Assembly (NCBI RefSeq): GCF_019970045.1
Contig: NZ_JAHXYI010000005.1
Coordinates: forward strand, 1-64,000
Length of the DNA stretch: 64,000 nt
DNA from: Chryseobacterium sp. GVT01B
Lineage (GTDB): Bacteria > Bacteroidota > Bacteroidia > Flavobacteriales > Weeksellaceae
Direction: 5' to 3'
The translations under genes were made by a program, and so were the position numbers. The notes under the pieces are model-generated. The model searched no databases. It was not told the DNA's origin and worked only from the letters and a program-made list of their open reading frames with translations. This document shows positions 17,316 through 25,240 of the stretch, one piece after another; position 1 is the first letter of the stretch; every line of letters begins with the position of its first letter.

Positions 17316-18581
17316 ATGAAAAAACATTATTTATTAGCATTGGCTTTCGTAGGCATTGTATCCTACAGCCAGGTGGGAATCAACAACACTGCTCCCAAAA
17401 CAACATTGGAAATATCCAGTAAGACTTCAGACGGAAGTTCTTCTGAAGGATTCCTTCTTCCGAAGGTAACGGGTAACCAGCTTAAAGCTGCTGAAACGGC
17501 AGGCGTTTATGCTAATGATCAGGATGCTACTTTAGTCTTTGTGACCGCTGCTCCTGATGAAGGCAATCGTACCGGTCAGGTAGAGGGTATGGACTCTAAG
17601 GGCTTCTATTATTTTGATGCAGGAAGTAACCGCTGGGTGAAAATGGTGTCCAGTGGAACAATCACGGGTTCGGTCACTGAACTTTTATGTTCTAATGCCA
17701 CGCATGCAGGGGTACTAGAAACTACCAGTCCTGCTGCGGGAGTGAGTACCAACGTTCCTTACACAGGAGGAAACGGTGGGATCTATTCTGCGTTGAGTAT
17801 TCCTTCTATTGGTGTAACCGGCCTTACGGCAGTCCTTCCTTCCGGCACCTTAAACAACGGAAATGGCACGTTGGTATTTACCATTACCGGAACACCGTCT
17901 GCAGCAGGTACCGCTACCTTTAATATAGATCTATTTGGCTTTAATTGTGGTTTTAACCTTACGGTAGAACCTTCCACCAGCTTTGCTGATGTAGTAGATG
18001 TAACGATTGACAACCAAACCCGCCAGATGATGACCCACAATTTAGGAGCTGATCCTACACTAGATCCTGAGCAGATGGTACAGGGTGTTCACGGAAACTA
18101 TTACCAGTGGGGTAAAAAAGCGGCTGTAGCTACCGCCTATACCCCCGCTACGTCAATCTCTGGCTGGAGTACCACGGCTGCAGCTAATAAAGCATGGAAC
18201 TCAGGTACAGAGGCCATTCCTGTAAAGACCACCAATGATCCTTGCCCTCAGGGTTTTCGTGTTCCTACCCGAAATGAGTGGATTTCATTTTATAATAACA
18301 GTACGGTCTCTAATGTAGGAACGTTTGTTGCTCTTCCCGGTAGTGCTACGAACTTCGGTGTGGGTAAAAAATTTGTTAATGGAACGAGTACGCTGGTCTT
18401 TCCTGCTGCCGGCAGCCGAAACAGCGCTTCAATTAATCGCGCCTACTCCTCAGACTATTGGAGCAGTACGGAAAGTAGTACAAACGCCTTTTCCTTCACC
18501 TTCAATAGCAATACGATAACTCCAGCCTATGCCAACAGTCGTACGTTCGGATTTTCAGTACGCTGTATTTCAGAAAATTGA
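17316..18581 (+). CDS. FISUMP-domain surface protein, paralog 3
   Basis: 421 aa. Signal peptide to about residue 19 (VSYSQ), then VGINNTAPKTTLEISSKT, the RTGQVEGMDSKGFYYFDAG block, a beta-rich middle domain and a C-terminal FISUMP domain (RQMMTHNLGADP, YYQWGKKA, DPCPQGFRVPTRNEW, SSDYWSSTES, FGFSVRCISEN). The order is identical to the two minus-strand paralogs. Its codon use appears richer in GC than the surrounding spacer, and its third positions look less AT-biased than those of paralog 1, which would fit independent acquisition or divergence. It carries the shared promoter module and a terminator about 250 bp downstream. Probably a surface-exposed binding protein; ligand unknown. Confidence 0.85.
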   Translation: MKKHYLLALAFVGIVSYSQVGINNTAPKTTLEISSKTSDGSSSEGFLLPKVTGNQLKAAETAGVYANDQDATLVFVTAAPDEGNRTGQVEGMDSKGFYYFDAGSNRWVKMVSSGTITGSVTELLCSNATHAGVLETTSPAAGVSTNVPYTGGNGGIYSALSIPSIGVTGLTAVLPSGTLNNGNGTLVFTITGTPSAAGTATFNIDLFGFNCGFNLTVEPSTSFADVVDVTIDNQTRQMMTHNLGADPTLDPEQMVQGVHGNYYQWGKKAAVATAYTPATSISGWSTTAAANKAWNSGTEAIPVKTTNDPCPQGFRVPTRNEWISFYNNSTVSNVGTFVALPGSATNFGVGKKFVNGTSTLVFPAAGSRNSASINRAYSSDYWSSTESSTNAFSFTFNSNTITPAYANSRTFGFSVRCISEN

Positions 18582-19477
18582 TTCTATTGATTGTATTAAT
18601 TTCTCTATTTAGGAAAAATCTACATTATATTTAGTTTAGAATTAATATAAATAAAAGGCAAAAAGAAAAAGTTAGTACCCGGCAGTACAAAATCTTTACA
18701 TGACATTAAGATTGAAAACTACTGTATATCAGTGATAATACTACCCAAAACCTGCTATGATTAAAAAAAATTTTGTCAACTTTTATCAGGCTTGAAATAC
18801 AAATTTTCTCATCCGAATTATTTAATCAAACCAGCCTGTATCAAGCTGGTTTTTTATGTTAGATTGTTCCTGCAAAGTAGGAAGAGGGTGCCCTCACTCA
18901 GAAGCTATACAAATTAGTACTACTAATAATAATGATGATGATGAAAAAGGATTGGGAAGACTAGTTTGAAAAGCTTCTCTCTATGGTAGTTTTTTTAAAT
19001 ATTGTATGATACCGTTCAAAACCATTTTACACATCGCTCTTTTTACCGTTCCTTTAATTTATATAAGAGGTATAAATAGTAAACTAATTTAAAATAACAT
19101 AGAAATCCGCTTTCTACTTTTTTAGAAAATCTGACTTCAATTTCAATCTAATATATTATTTATTGAATTTTCCTATAAATACAAAGTATATAAATCATTC
19201 ACTACATAAATATGGACAATAAACCCAAAGAATTCCCATAAGTGTTCGAATAGTTTGTTGTTCTACTAGTATGATTACAGTAATTTATCGTTTTTTGAGA
19301 CTTTAGTAGCAATTTAAACGTATCTCGTATTGTCAATGGTGTGGCTCTACCGCGGGAACTTTATTATTATAAATTAGTCTTTGGGAAATTTAAAATGGCG
19401 AAACTTTCGACTTCTCCGTACCGTTGCTAATAAGCTGTTATTTGATGTAATTTTTCTATAATTTATCGCAGTAAATT
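18582..19477. other. Intergenic region, 896 bp
   Basis: Contains the terminator at 18828-18856 and, at about 19230-19470, a stretch that is less AT-rich than its surroundings and follows the 3' end of the minus-strand TPR lipoprotein gene. An AAT/GAT-rich run lies at 18920-18950. No coding sequence recognised. Confidence 0.5.
18828..18856 (+). terminator. Rho-independent terminator downstream of FISUMP paralog 3
   Basis: 8-bp stem AAACCAGC (18828-18835) / GCTGGTTT (18845-18852) with a 9-nt loop, then TTTT. The distance of about 250 bp from the stop codon implies a long 3' untranslated region. Confidence 0.7.
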
Positions 19478-20071
19478 TCAATTCCCTTTATCATTTTTTG
19501 AAATTTTATTTTTCTGATCCTCAAATTCAGAATTTGCTTCTGCCAAAATAGCGAACTCCTTAGCTTTTTCACATTCACCAACTTCGACCAATGTATATAC
19601 TAGATTATAGTATAAGTTCGTTTTTTCGGCCTTTGAAGGGCTTTTACTTAAACCAATTCTCAATATCTTTTCTGCTTTCTCGTAAAATTTTTTCTTATTT
19701 AATAGTTTTCCATAATTGACGTAACTAATAACATATGAACTATCAATGGAAAGTGATTTCTCATAGTTTTTCTCGGCATCATTAATTTTGCCTTGCATAC
19801 TTTCAATGTTCGCAATTCCATTTAATACTATTACATTATTTGGTTCTAAAAAATTTGCATCGGTAAAATATGTATAAGCTTCATCATAGTTATTACTTTC
19901 TATTGACTTCAATCCATTTTCAAACAAAGATTTCGCTTCCGAATTATTAATTACTATATTTTCATACACAATAGTCGATCTTGAATCTGTTAAAACGTGA
20001 TTGTTATTATTTTTCGGCTCTTGACAAGAACTTAAAAAAAAGATCAACAATAGAATAAGATTTGATTTCAT
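19478..20071 (-). CDS. TPR-repeat lipoprotein
   Basis: 197 aa from ATG 20071, chosen over 20110 because it opens a lipoprotein signal (MKSNLILLLIFFLSSC, lipobox Cys16). Residues about 45-165 contain three to four tetratricopeptide-type helical pairs (for example NYDEAYTYFTDANFLEPNN and EKSLSIDSSYVISYVNYGK). The C-terminus is Lys/Glu-rich. It is likely membrane-anchored and periplasmic or outer-membrane facing, mediating protein contacts; no enzymatic motif. It stands alone at the edge of the integrase-bearing segment. Confidence 0.75.
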   Translation of the reverse strand: MKSNLILLLIFFLSSCQEPKNNNNHVLTDSRSTIVYENIVINNSEAKSLFENGLKSIESNNYDEAYTYFTDANFLEPNNVIVLNGIANIESMQGKINDAEKNYEKSLSIDSSYVISYVNYGKLLNKKKFYEKAEKILRIGLSKSPSKAEKTNLYYNLVYTLVEVGECEKAKEFAILAEANSEFEDQKNKISKNDKGN

Positions 20072-20258
20072 GAAATTTTTAATTAAATCAGCAACTAAGT
20101 GGTTCGGCAATTGTTCATCTTGGTCTACTTAAAACTCCTTTTCTAAATTTCCTGCACAGGCAATAAGAAATACAAAGAAAAAATGTGCCTGTTACTTCCT
20201 CATTTAGGATATCTGTAAGTCTAAAGTTTAAATTTTGAATTAATCAAAATTTATAAAT

Positions 20259-20531
20259 ATGGATACAATAACGAAAAATGATTTAACAGCATTGAGAAAC
20301 CTAATAGTTTCGGATATTGAGAACCTACTAAAATCTAAGCCATCTAATTCAAGAGAGGATGAAGAATTTGGCTGGATGCGGAGTAAGGTAATTCGCAGAA
20401 AACTGAATATTTCTGCTTCGACATTACAAAATCTCAGGATCACTGGCAAAATTCGATTCAAGAAATTATTGGGCTCGTATTATTACAACTGTGAAGACCT
20501 TCAACATCTATTTGATTATGGAAAGGAATAA
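20259..20531 (+). CDS. Small helix-turn-helix DNA-binding protein (excisionase/regulator-like)
   Basis: 90 aa. The C-terminal half (about 45-88) reads as a MerR/excisionase-type winged helix: IRRKLNISASTLQNLRITGKIRFKKLLGSYYYNCEDLQHLF, with the usual pattern of HTH followed by a strand and Tyr-rich wing. Similar small proteins accompany integrases of Bacteroidetes mobile elements, where they act as excision factors or transcriptional switches. The next gene overlaps its 3' end by 14 nt and is translationally coupled. It points toward the convergent integrase gene. Confidence 0.7.
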   Translation: MDTITKNDLTALRNLIVSDIENLLKSKPSNSREDEEFGWMRSKVIRRKLNISASTLQNLRITGKIRFKKLLGSYYYNCEDLQHLFDYGKE

Positions 20532-20820
20532 TATACAGCACTGGTTTGATTTCCTTGATGAAATTCAAAGTGATCCAAAATTGAATGTTTGGCATATTGC
20601 TTTGTTAACTGCAATTGCCCGCCTTGCTTGCAAGCAAAATGAAAAATGGATTATCAGAGTGAGCAGGAGAAAGCTTATGGAGTTTTCGCATATTACTACA
20701 ATAACCAGTTATCATAAATATTTTAAGCAACTTCAACAGTTTGGATACATTAAGTACATTCCATCTTATCATCCAGATTATCGCAGCACAGTAGAAATTC
20801 TGTCTATACAGAAAAGCTGA
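20518..20820 (+). CDS. Small hypothetical protein, mobile-element associated
   Basis: 100 aa from ATG 20518, which overlaps the preceding stop by 14 nt; an upstream in-frame ATG at 20491 is less likely. Basic, with a predicted winged-helix-like core: VWHIALLTAIARLACKQNEKWIIRVSRRKLMEFSHITTITSYHKYFKQL, resembling DNA-binding domains of replication or regulatory proteins of small integrated elements. No motif allows a firm function. Coupled to the HTH gene at 20259 and convergent with the integrase. Confidence 0.6.
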   Translation: MERNNIQHWFDFLDEIQSDPKLNVWHIALLTAIARLACKQNEKWIIRVSRRKLMEFSHITTITSYHKYFKQLQQFGYIKYIPSYHPDYRSTVEILSIQKS

Positions 20821-20827
20821 GACAGAA

Positions 20828-20868
20828 AAACAATCCCCTCAAAACTTTATGCATTGAGGGGATTGTTT
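20828..20868. terminator. Bidirectional terminator
   Basis: Perfect 15-bp stem AAACAATCCCCTCAA (20828-20842) / TTGAGGGGATTGTTT (20854-20868) with an 11-nt loop between the convergent genes ending at 20820 and 20872. Confidence 0.85.
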
Positions 20869-20871
20869 CTA

Positions 20872-22245
20872 TTAAATAATAGCCTTTGCCCTAATGAGCA
20901 TATTTTCAAAAGCATTACATCTCTCAGCAAGAGAAAGCTCTGAATAAGCGTTCTGAGTGTTTTTTAAATCATGGAATTCTTTTTCGAGCTGTTCGAGAAG
21001 TTTAACCAGACCCCTATTGAAATTATTGTTACCTCTTAGCTTGGCTTCAAGATCTTTCATTTCTCTAGCAATTGATTCCTGTTCAGTGATTGCATAATCC
21101 TCTGTCTGTTTCACTGAATGATGACCCAGCATTTCTTTAACAACGTGTATTGATACACCGTTGTTTAAAGTAACCGTACTGGCAAAGGTACGTCGTGCTT
21201 TATGAGTATTAAGTATTGCATTAACATTACATAAAACCGCTATCTCCTTTAGATATTCATTCATTTTCTGGTTTGAGCGACCCGGCAGTACGGAGCCTCT
21301 TTTTATGCATAATGGATTATCTTTATATTTCGATATAATTTCCAACGCTTTAGACAGAAGTGGGATATCGGTGTCAGATTTTGATTTTTGCCTGCTAGAC
21401 ATAATCCAGGCACTTCCATCATTAGCTTCTTTAATATCTTCCCATTTGAGTTGGAAAGCATCTATATAGGACAATCCTGTGTAACACTGAAAAACAAAAA
21501 TGTCCCGTACTACTGACAACCTTTCTGAGCTAAATTCTTTTTCTTCAATTCGTTTTAGTTCAGCTTTTGTCAGCGGCTTCTTTTTAACTTTGGTTTTCTT
21601 TCCAATAAATAGCTTAAACGGATCTTTAGGAATGATCTCTTTTGCAACAGCTCTCAGCACTATTTTCTTAAAATTGCTAATATACTTCAATGAAGTATTG
21701 TTAGAACATTTCCTTACTGTTTTTAAGTACAGATCATAATCCTTTACAAACTCGTAGTTCAGTGCTCTGAACTCTATGTCTTCTTTATTATATTGATACT
21801 TGATAAATTCTTGAACATGGGACCTTGCAGTGATATAACGGTCATGTGATCCTTTGGCATATTCTCCGGTCTCTACCAATTTACCCATCTCATCATTATG
21901 TTCCTGAAATTCTTCAAGTACCTTATTTCTAGGTTTATATTTTCCGTTTATGAAGTTTATAAGATCAATAGAGGTAATGGGAATACCATTATTCATAAGT
22001 TCAGTTCTATGGCTGTTAATCTTACTCATTAAAGATTCTAGGAAAAGGTTAATAATCTTTGCATCTTCTTTCGTTCCAACAGCTTTGCCTTCTTTCTGAT
22101 CCCATCGGTTGGGATACCATTTTCTTTTCGTAGAGGTTTCTTTAGGAATGCCATCTACAGTTATCCGCACATAAATATGGCGGATCTTTTCATTTTTTGA
22201 GCTCTTTAAAAAGAAAGTGAGCCCATAGCTTTGTTCTACTAACAT
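20872..22245 (-). CDS. Tyrosine recombinase (integrase), Bacteroidetes CTnDOT-like type
   Basis: 457 aa. N-terminal arm-type DNA-binding domain (about 1-75), SAM-like core-binding domain (about 110-215) and C-terminal catalytic domain. Catalytic residues seen: HKARRTFAS (H-x-x-R), HH in LGHHSVKQTEDYAI, and the nucleophile Tyr in that motif. The first catalytic Arg position lies in TGLSYIDAFQLKW and is Ser, as in the CTnDOT integrase family. It is adjacent to the 3' end of tRNA-Ser on the same strand, the classic place for an integrase that uses the tRNA end as attachment site. The element therefore extends leftward from 22.5 kb, and its other end is not identified. Confidence 0.9.
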   Translation of the reverse strand: MLVEQSYGLTFFLKSSKNEKIRHIYVRITVDGIPKETSTKRKWYPNRWDQKEGKAVGTKEDAKIINLFLESLMSKINSHRTELMNNGIPITSIDLINFINGKYKPRNKVLEEFQEHNDEMGKLVETGEYAKGSHDRYITARSHVQEFIKYQYNKEDIEFRALNYEFVKDYDLYLKTVRKCSNNTSLKYISNFKKIVLRAVAKEIIPKDPFKLFIGKKTKVKKKPLTKAELKRIEEKEFSSERLSVVRDIFVFQCYTGLSYIDAFQLKWEDIKEANDGSAWIMSSRQKSKSDTDIPLLSKALEIISKYKDNPLCIKRGSVLPGRSNQKMNEYLKEIAVLCNVNAILNTHKARRTFASTVTLNNGVSIHVVKEMLGHHSVKQTEDYAITEQESIAREMKDLEAKLRGNNNFNRGLVKLLEQLEKEFHDLKNTQNAYSELSLAERCNAFENMLIRAKAII

Positions 22246-22363
22246 AATTCAACATTTTTTAAGGTTATAAATGTCAAACTAAAAGTTCCTCGAATCAAGA
22301 TGTTTAGATCTGCAACGTGTTCATTACACATTATTTAAATGCGTTTTTTGAGTCTGCTTTCTA

Positions 22364-22406
22364 TGGCAATTTTCAATCAATTTAAAAATTGCCACACAAT
22401 TGCCAT
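22364..22406. repeat. Repeated AATTGCCA motifs upstream of the integrase
   Basis: Inverted repeat TGGCAATTTT (22364-22373) / AAAATTGCCA (22385-22394), followed by a further CACAATTGCCAT (22395-22406). The 11-mer TTGCCACACAA at 22389-22399 recurs at 22686-22696 on the other side of the tRNA gene. Such clustered motifs between an integrase and its tRNA could be recombinase arm or accessory sites; that is inference. Confidence 0.4.
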
Positions 22407-22449
22407 AAACTTTTGGAGTATTTTTGAAAATTACAGTAATTGCTATAAA

Positions 22450-22486
22450 TAAAAAAATCCTGCAAAATCAATGATTTGCAGGATTT
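22450..22486 (-). terminator. Terminator of tRNA-Ser
   Basis: 12-bp stem AAATCCTGCAAA (22455-22466) / TTTGCAGGATTT (22475-22486), then a T-run on the minus strand (22451-22457), about 45 bp after the tRNA 3' end. Confidence 0.8.
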
Positions 22487-22528
22487 AAATGTTTTTTGAT
22501 GCTTTTTGAAAACTTACGTTTTCGCATC

Positions 22529-22616
22529 TGGCGGAGAGTGAGGGATTCGAACCCCCGGACCTGTTACAGTCAACAGTTTTCAAGACTGCCGCAATCGACC
22601 ACTCTGCCAACTCTCC
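22529..22616 (-). tRNA. tRNA-Ser (anticodon UGA)
   Basis: 88 nt including an encoded CCA (22531-22529). Acceptor stem GGAGAGT (22616-22610) pairs with ACTCTCC (22539-22533), discriminator G. The anticodon loop CTTGAAA gives UGA. Long variable arm (TTGACTGTAACAG region) as in class II Ser tRNAs; T-arm GGGGGTTCGAATCCC. The integrase gene lies just past its 3' end. Confidence 0.95.
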
Positions 22617-22757
22617 TTAAACCCCGGCTATACCGTTGTTTTCAGTGGTGCAAATATAGAACGATTTTTAATTTCTGCAAAACTTTTGCCACACAAATTT
22701 TAACAAAACTTAATAATAGACTAGAAATCAAGGGAATTATTTTTCCTGCAGTAACTC

Positions 22758-22970
22758 CTATTCCCTGTCTACTATAGCAATGAAACTGTTTTTTAAAAGA
22801 TCTGACGGATATACAAACTGATCTCCATCTTCTCCTTTTACTACAATAGCACCTTGCTCATCATTAAGACATTTGTCCAACTGGGTTTTCATGTCATTAA
22901 GTGCCCCATTGGGAACCTCAATGATATAAATTCCAGTAACGTGCGTGATTTTTATGATTTTTGTTTCCAT
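22758..22970 (-). CDS. Small conserved-looking hypothetical protein
   Basis: 70 aa, soluble, acidic, no signal peptide. Alternating beta and helical segments (IIKITHVTGIYIIEV, then a helix NDMKTQLDKCLNDE, then VVKGEDGDQFVYPSDLLKNSFIAIV) look like a small alpha/beta domain. I do not recognise a family. It is a lone minus-strand gene with a normal start and codon use, between tRNA-Ser and the aspartyl-protease-like gene. Confidence 0.55.
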   Translation of the reverse strand: METKIIKITHVTGIYIIEVPNGALNDMKTQLDKCLNDEQGAIVVKGEDGDQFVYPSDLLKNSFIAIVDRE

Positions 22971-23173
22971 ATTCTTTTGATTAGTTGCTAAATGTAGGGA
23001 TTTTACTTTAAGTAAGAGTCATTTATTACCAGGAACAGAAAGCCCTTTAGAAATGACTCAAAAGCATTTTAACGGATAATCAATCATTGAGTTATCCGAT
23101 TTTCTGTTCTGAATTTTACATTATATTTGTAAGGATTCATCGCAATATTAAAAACTAATAACATTATTTTCAA

Positions 23174-24025
23174 ATGTTTACTCAATCTTTTATTAAAAAT
23201 ACGTTTATTACTGCCTCTCTAGCTTTTTCCTCAATGGCTTTTGCTCAGAAAATGCCTATGTCTGTTCTTCCATCCGGCCACCTGATTGTCGGAGCTGAAA
23301 TAGATGGCAAAAAAGGAAATTTTATCTTCGATACCGGAGGAGGAATTAATCTTTTTCTGGGAAATTTTTCCAAAGAGCTTGGCCCAAAAGAAACTTATAA
23401 TTATCTGACGGCTTTCCGGGCTACCGGTGAAAAAATGACTATTCCCCTTTTCAAATCGAAAGAGATTATTTTTAATGGTAAAAAATTTAAAGATACCTGG
23501 TACTCCACTCATGATATGGAGATCAAAGGAATTGACGGCTTGATCTCCCTTCCCATGCTTTATGATACAGAGTTTATCATTGATTATACTACTAACGAGC
23601 TTATCTTTCCAAAAGAAAAACTGAGCAGTAAGAAAGTGATGGATATCCAGCTGTCTACCAACGCAGACCAGTCCATGGATATTACTACTTATGTGCTATT
23701 AAACAATAAATACAAGATTAATGTTCTTCTGGATTCCGGCTCTGGTAAAGATTCTTTTTGGCTGAGTGAACACCTGATGAATACATTGGATATCAAAAAG
23801 GAAACCCTGCAGGTGATGGAAAAGAAAAGTGAATTCAATCCCGATCTGACAACTAAGTTTTATATAGGTGATATTGGCTCTATTTCTACCCCCTTTACTA
23901 CTGTTGAAAAGCCTAAAGTCGCTTTTGTGGAAGGTCTTATTTATGAAGGTAAAACGAGTATTAACTGGCTGGGTAAAAAACTGGGATTCAATCTTAAAGA
24001 GAAAAAGATTTATATTTTGGATTAG
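23174..24025 (+). CDS. Secreted retropepsin-like aspartyl protease
   Basis: 283 aa. Signal peptide about 1-24 (AFSSMAFAQ). Two homologous halves each carry an aspartyl-protease signature: FIFDTGGG (about 48-55) and VLLDSGSGKDSF (about 185-196), the two-lobed arrangement of clan AA proteases. It is probably periplasmic or secreted. A distant paralog at 34228-35082 has the same layout but Gln in place of both catalytic Asp. It is monocistronic, followed by a repeat-rich 430-bp spacer. Substrate unknown. Confidence 0.75.
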   Translation: MFTQSFIKNTFITASLAFSSMAFAQKMPMSVLPSGHLIVGAEIDGKKGNFIFDTGGGINLFLGNFSKELGPKETYNYLTAFRATGEKMTIPLFKSKEIIFNGKKFKDTWYSTHDMEIKGIDGLISLPMLYDTEFIIDYTTNELIFPKEKLSSKKVMDIQLSTNADQSMDITTYVLLNNKYKINVLLDSGSGKDSFWLSEHLMNTLDIKKETLQVMEKKSEFNPDLTTKFYIGDIGSISTPFTTVEKPKVAFVEGLIYEGKTSINWLGKKLGFNLKEKKIYILD

Positions 24026-24457
24026 AATTACAGAAATGTTGTAAAACTGTCATTCTGACCAAAGGAGAACTTAAAAACTCAATAAGATTCTTCCTTTGCC
24101 AGAAATCGAAGATTCGATGCAGTCAATGACAATGTGGAAAAGTATGCTGGAAAAGCCTCTCCATCAAAAATTCTTTGAACTTTCACCATCCTTTTCCAAG
24201 GAAGGGAAATAATGAGAATTCAGTCAGAATTTTGCCTGAGTTCTTATTTCTTATGACCTTATTCTTTCTGAGTTATTGAGACTGGATTCCTACGGAATGA
24301 CAAACGTTGCGGGTAGGTAATCATTCCTATTGTGTCATTCCGCAGAAATCTAAATTTATTGAAATACTTTAGATTCTACGCTTCACTTTGTTCTGCTCTG
24401 AATAACAAGCTTTACGTATAGTTTTAGCAGGTTCTCAATTACAGTCTTTTCCGTCTT
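24026..24457. repeat. Spacer with dispersed palindromic repeats
   Basis: 432 bp holding several copies or halves of an intergenic repeat with ends like GTCATTCTG or GTCATTCCG and arms like AGATTCTTC: at 24049-24130, at 24281-24306 (GGATTCCTACGGAATGACA) and at 24331-24405 (GTCATTCCGCAGAAATC with a partner near 24370). The same family occurs at 36150-36330, 41856-41880, 47637-47719, 55476-55557 and 62020-62088. No ORF. Confidence 0.6.
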
Positions 24458-24835
24458 TTATTCTCCTGCAGGTTCAAACAATTCTATCTTGTTTCCTTCC
24501 GGATCAAGAATGTGTACAAATTTTCCATATTCATACGTAGCTACCTCATCCAGAACAGTTACCCCTTCTTTCTTTAGTTCCTCTACCAAAGCTTCGATAT
24601 TCTCTACATGGTAATTGATCATGAATTCTTTTGATGAAGGCTCAAAATACTGGGTAGATTCTTTAAAAGGACTCCACAGTGTATATCCCTTTTTATCAGA
24701 ATCGGCCTCTTTCCAGTCGAATTTGGCTCCATATGGGCTGGTGGGTAATCCAAGGTGGGTTTTATACCATTCGTTTACCTGTTCAGGGTCTTTACACTTA
24801 AAGAAGATACCTCCGATAGCGGTTACTCTTTTCAT
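24458..24835 (-). CDS. VOC-family (glyoxalase/dioxygenase-fold) protein
   Basis: 125 aa from ATG 24835; the upstream start at 24877 would add an unlikely Lys-rich extension. It begins RVTAIGGIFFKCKDPEQVNEWYKTHLGL, a standard VOC first module, and ends FVHILDPEGNKIELFEP with the family's conserved DPxGNxIEL metal-ligand region (Glu). It is a single domain of two beta-alpha-beta-beta-beta modules, probably a metal-dependent dimer. Substrate cannot be assigned; glyoxalase-like or antibiotic-resistance-like roles are both possible. Confidence 0.85.
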   Translation of the reverse strand: MKRVTAIGGIFFKCKDPEQVNEWYKTHLGLPTSPYGAKFDWKEADSDKKGYTLWSPFKESTQYFEPSSKEFMINYHVENIEALVEELKKEGVTVLDEVATYEYGKFVHILDPEGNKIELFEPAGE

Positions 24836-24975
24836 TTTTTTATTCGTTTTTTTAAGTTTAATATTAATGGAATGCAATTCGGGGTTGTTTGCAGTTTCAC
24901 AAATATATTAATGTTTTCATTAGATATTTCATGAATTTTTTATCGGATATTTGATATGAAGAAATATTTTCATTG

Positions 24976-25161
24976 GAAAACGCAAAGACGCAAGTGATCT
25001 TAAAAAGACTGCTTATAAGGCGCAAAGATTTTATTTCCGATAAAATTATATACTGTGTACTTGAGTTGCGAAAAATAATATTCCACTTGCTGAAAATCTT
25101 TGATTTTCTTGCGCCTTAAAAATAGATCATAAACTTAAAAACCTTGCGTCTTTGCGTTTTC
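24976..25161. repeat. 186-bp inverted-repeat element, copy A
   Basis: Perfect 19-bp terminal inverted repeats GAAAACGCAAAGACGCAAG (24976-24994) / its complement (25143-25161). Nested inner arms TAAGGCGCAA (25016-25025) / TTGCGCCTTA (25109-25118). No ORF. A second, circularly permuted copy is at 50521-50712 and a degenerate one at 38875-39023. It resembles a MITE or a large stem-loop repeat. Confidence 0.75.
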
Positions 25162-25189
25162 AAAAAAAACACTCCAGATATAGGAAAAC

Positions 25190-25219
25190 GAAAAAAGCGC
25201 ACCCAAGAGGCACGCTTTG
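25190..25219 (-). terminator. Terminator of trxB
   Basis: Minus-strand hairpin AAAGCGTGCC / GGGTGCGCTTT (25218-25194) followed by a T-run, about 20 bp past the trxB stop. Confidence 0.75.
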
Positions 25220-25240
25220 TATTGCATAAACTGAATACTA

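Noticed and set aside
7137..18581. FISUMP proteins as type IX secretion cargo
   Set aside because: Their C-termini end in VRCISE and lack the sorting-domain pattern that is clear in the M36 protease.
18890..18900. CCCTCACTC, a 9-bp match to the tRNA-Ser 3' region
   Set aside because: Wrong orientation for a direct-repeat attachment site and too short.
22496..22777. 93-codon ORF across the tRNA gene
   Set aside because: Antisense to tRNA-Ser(UGA); an artefact of the conserved tRNA sequence.
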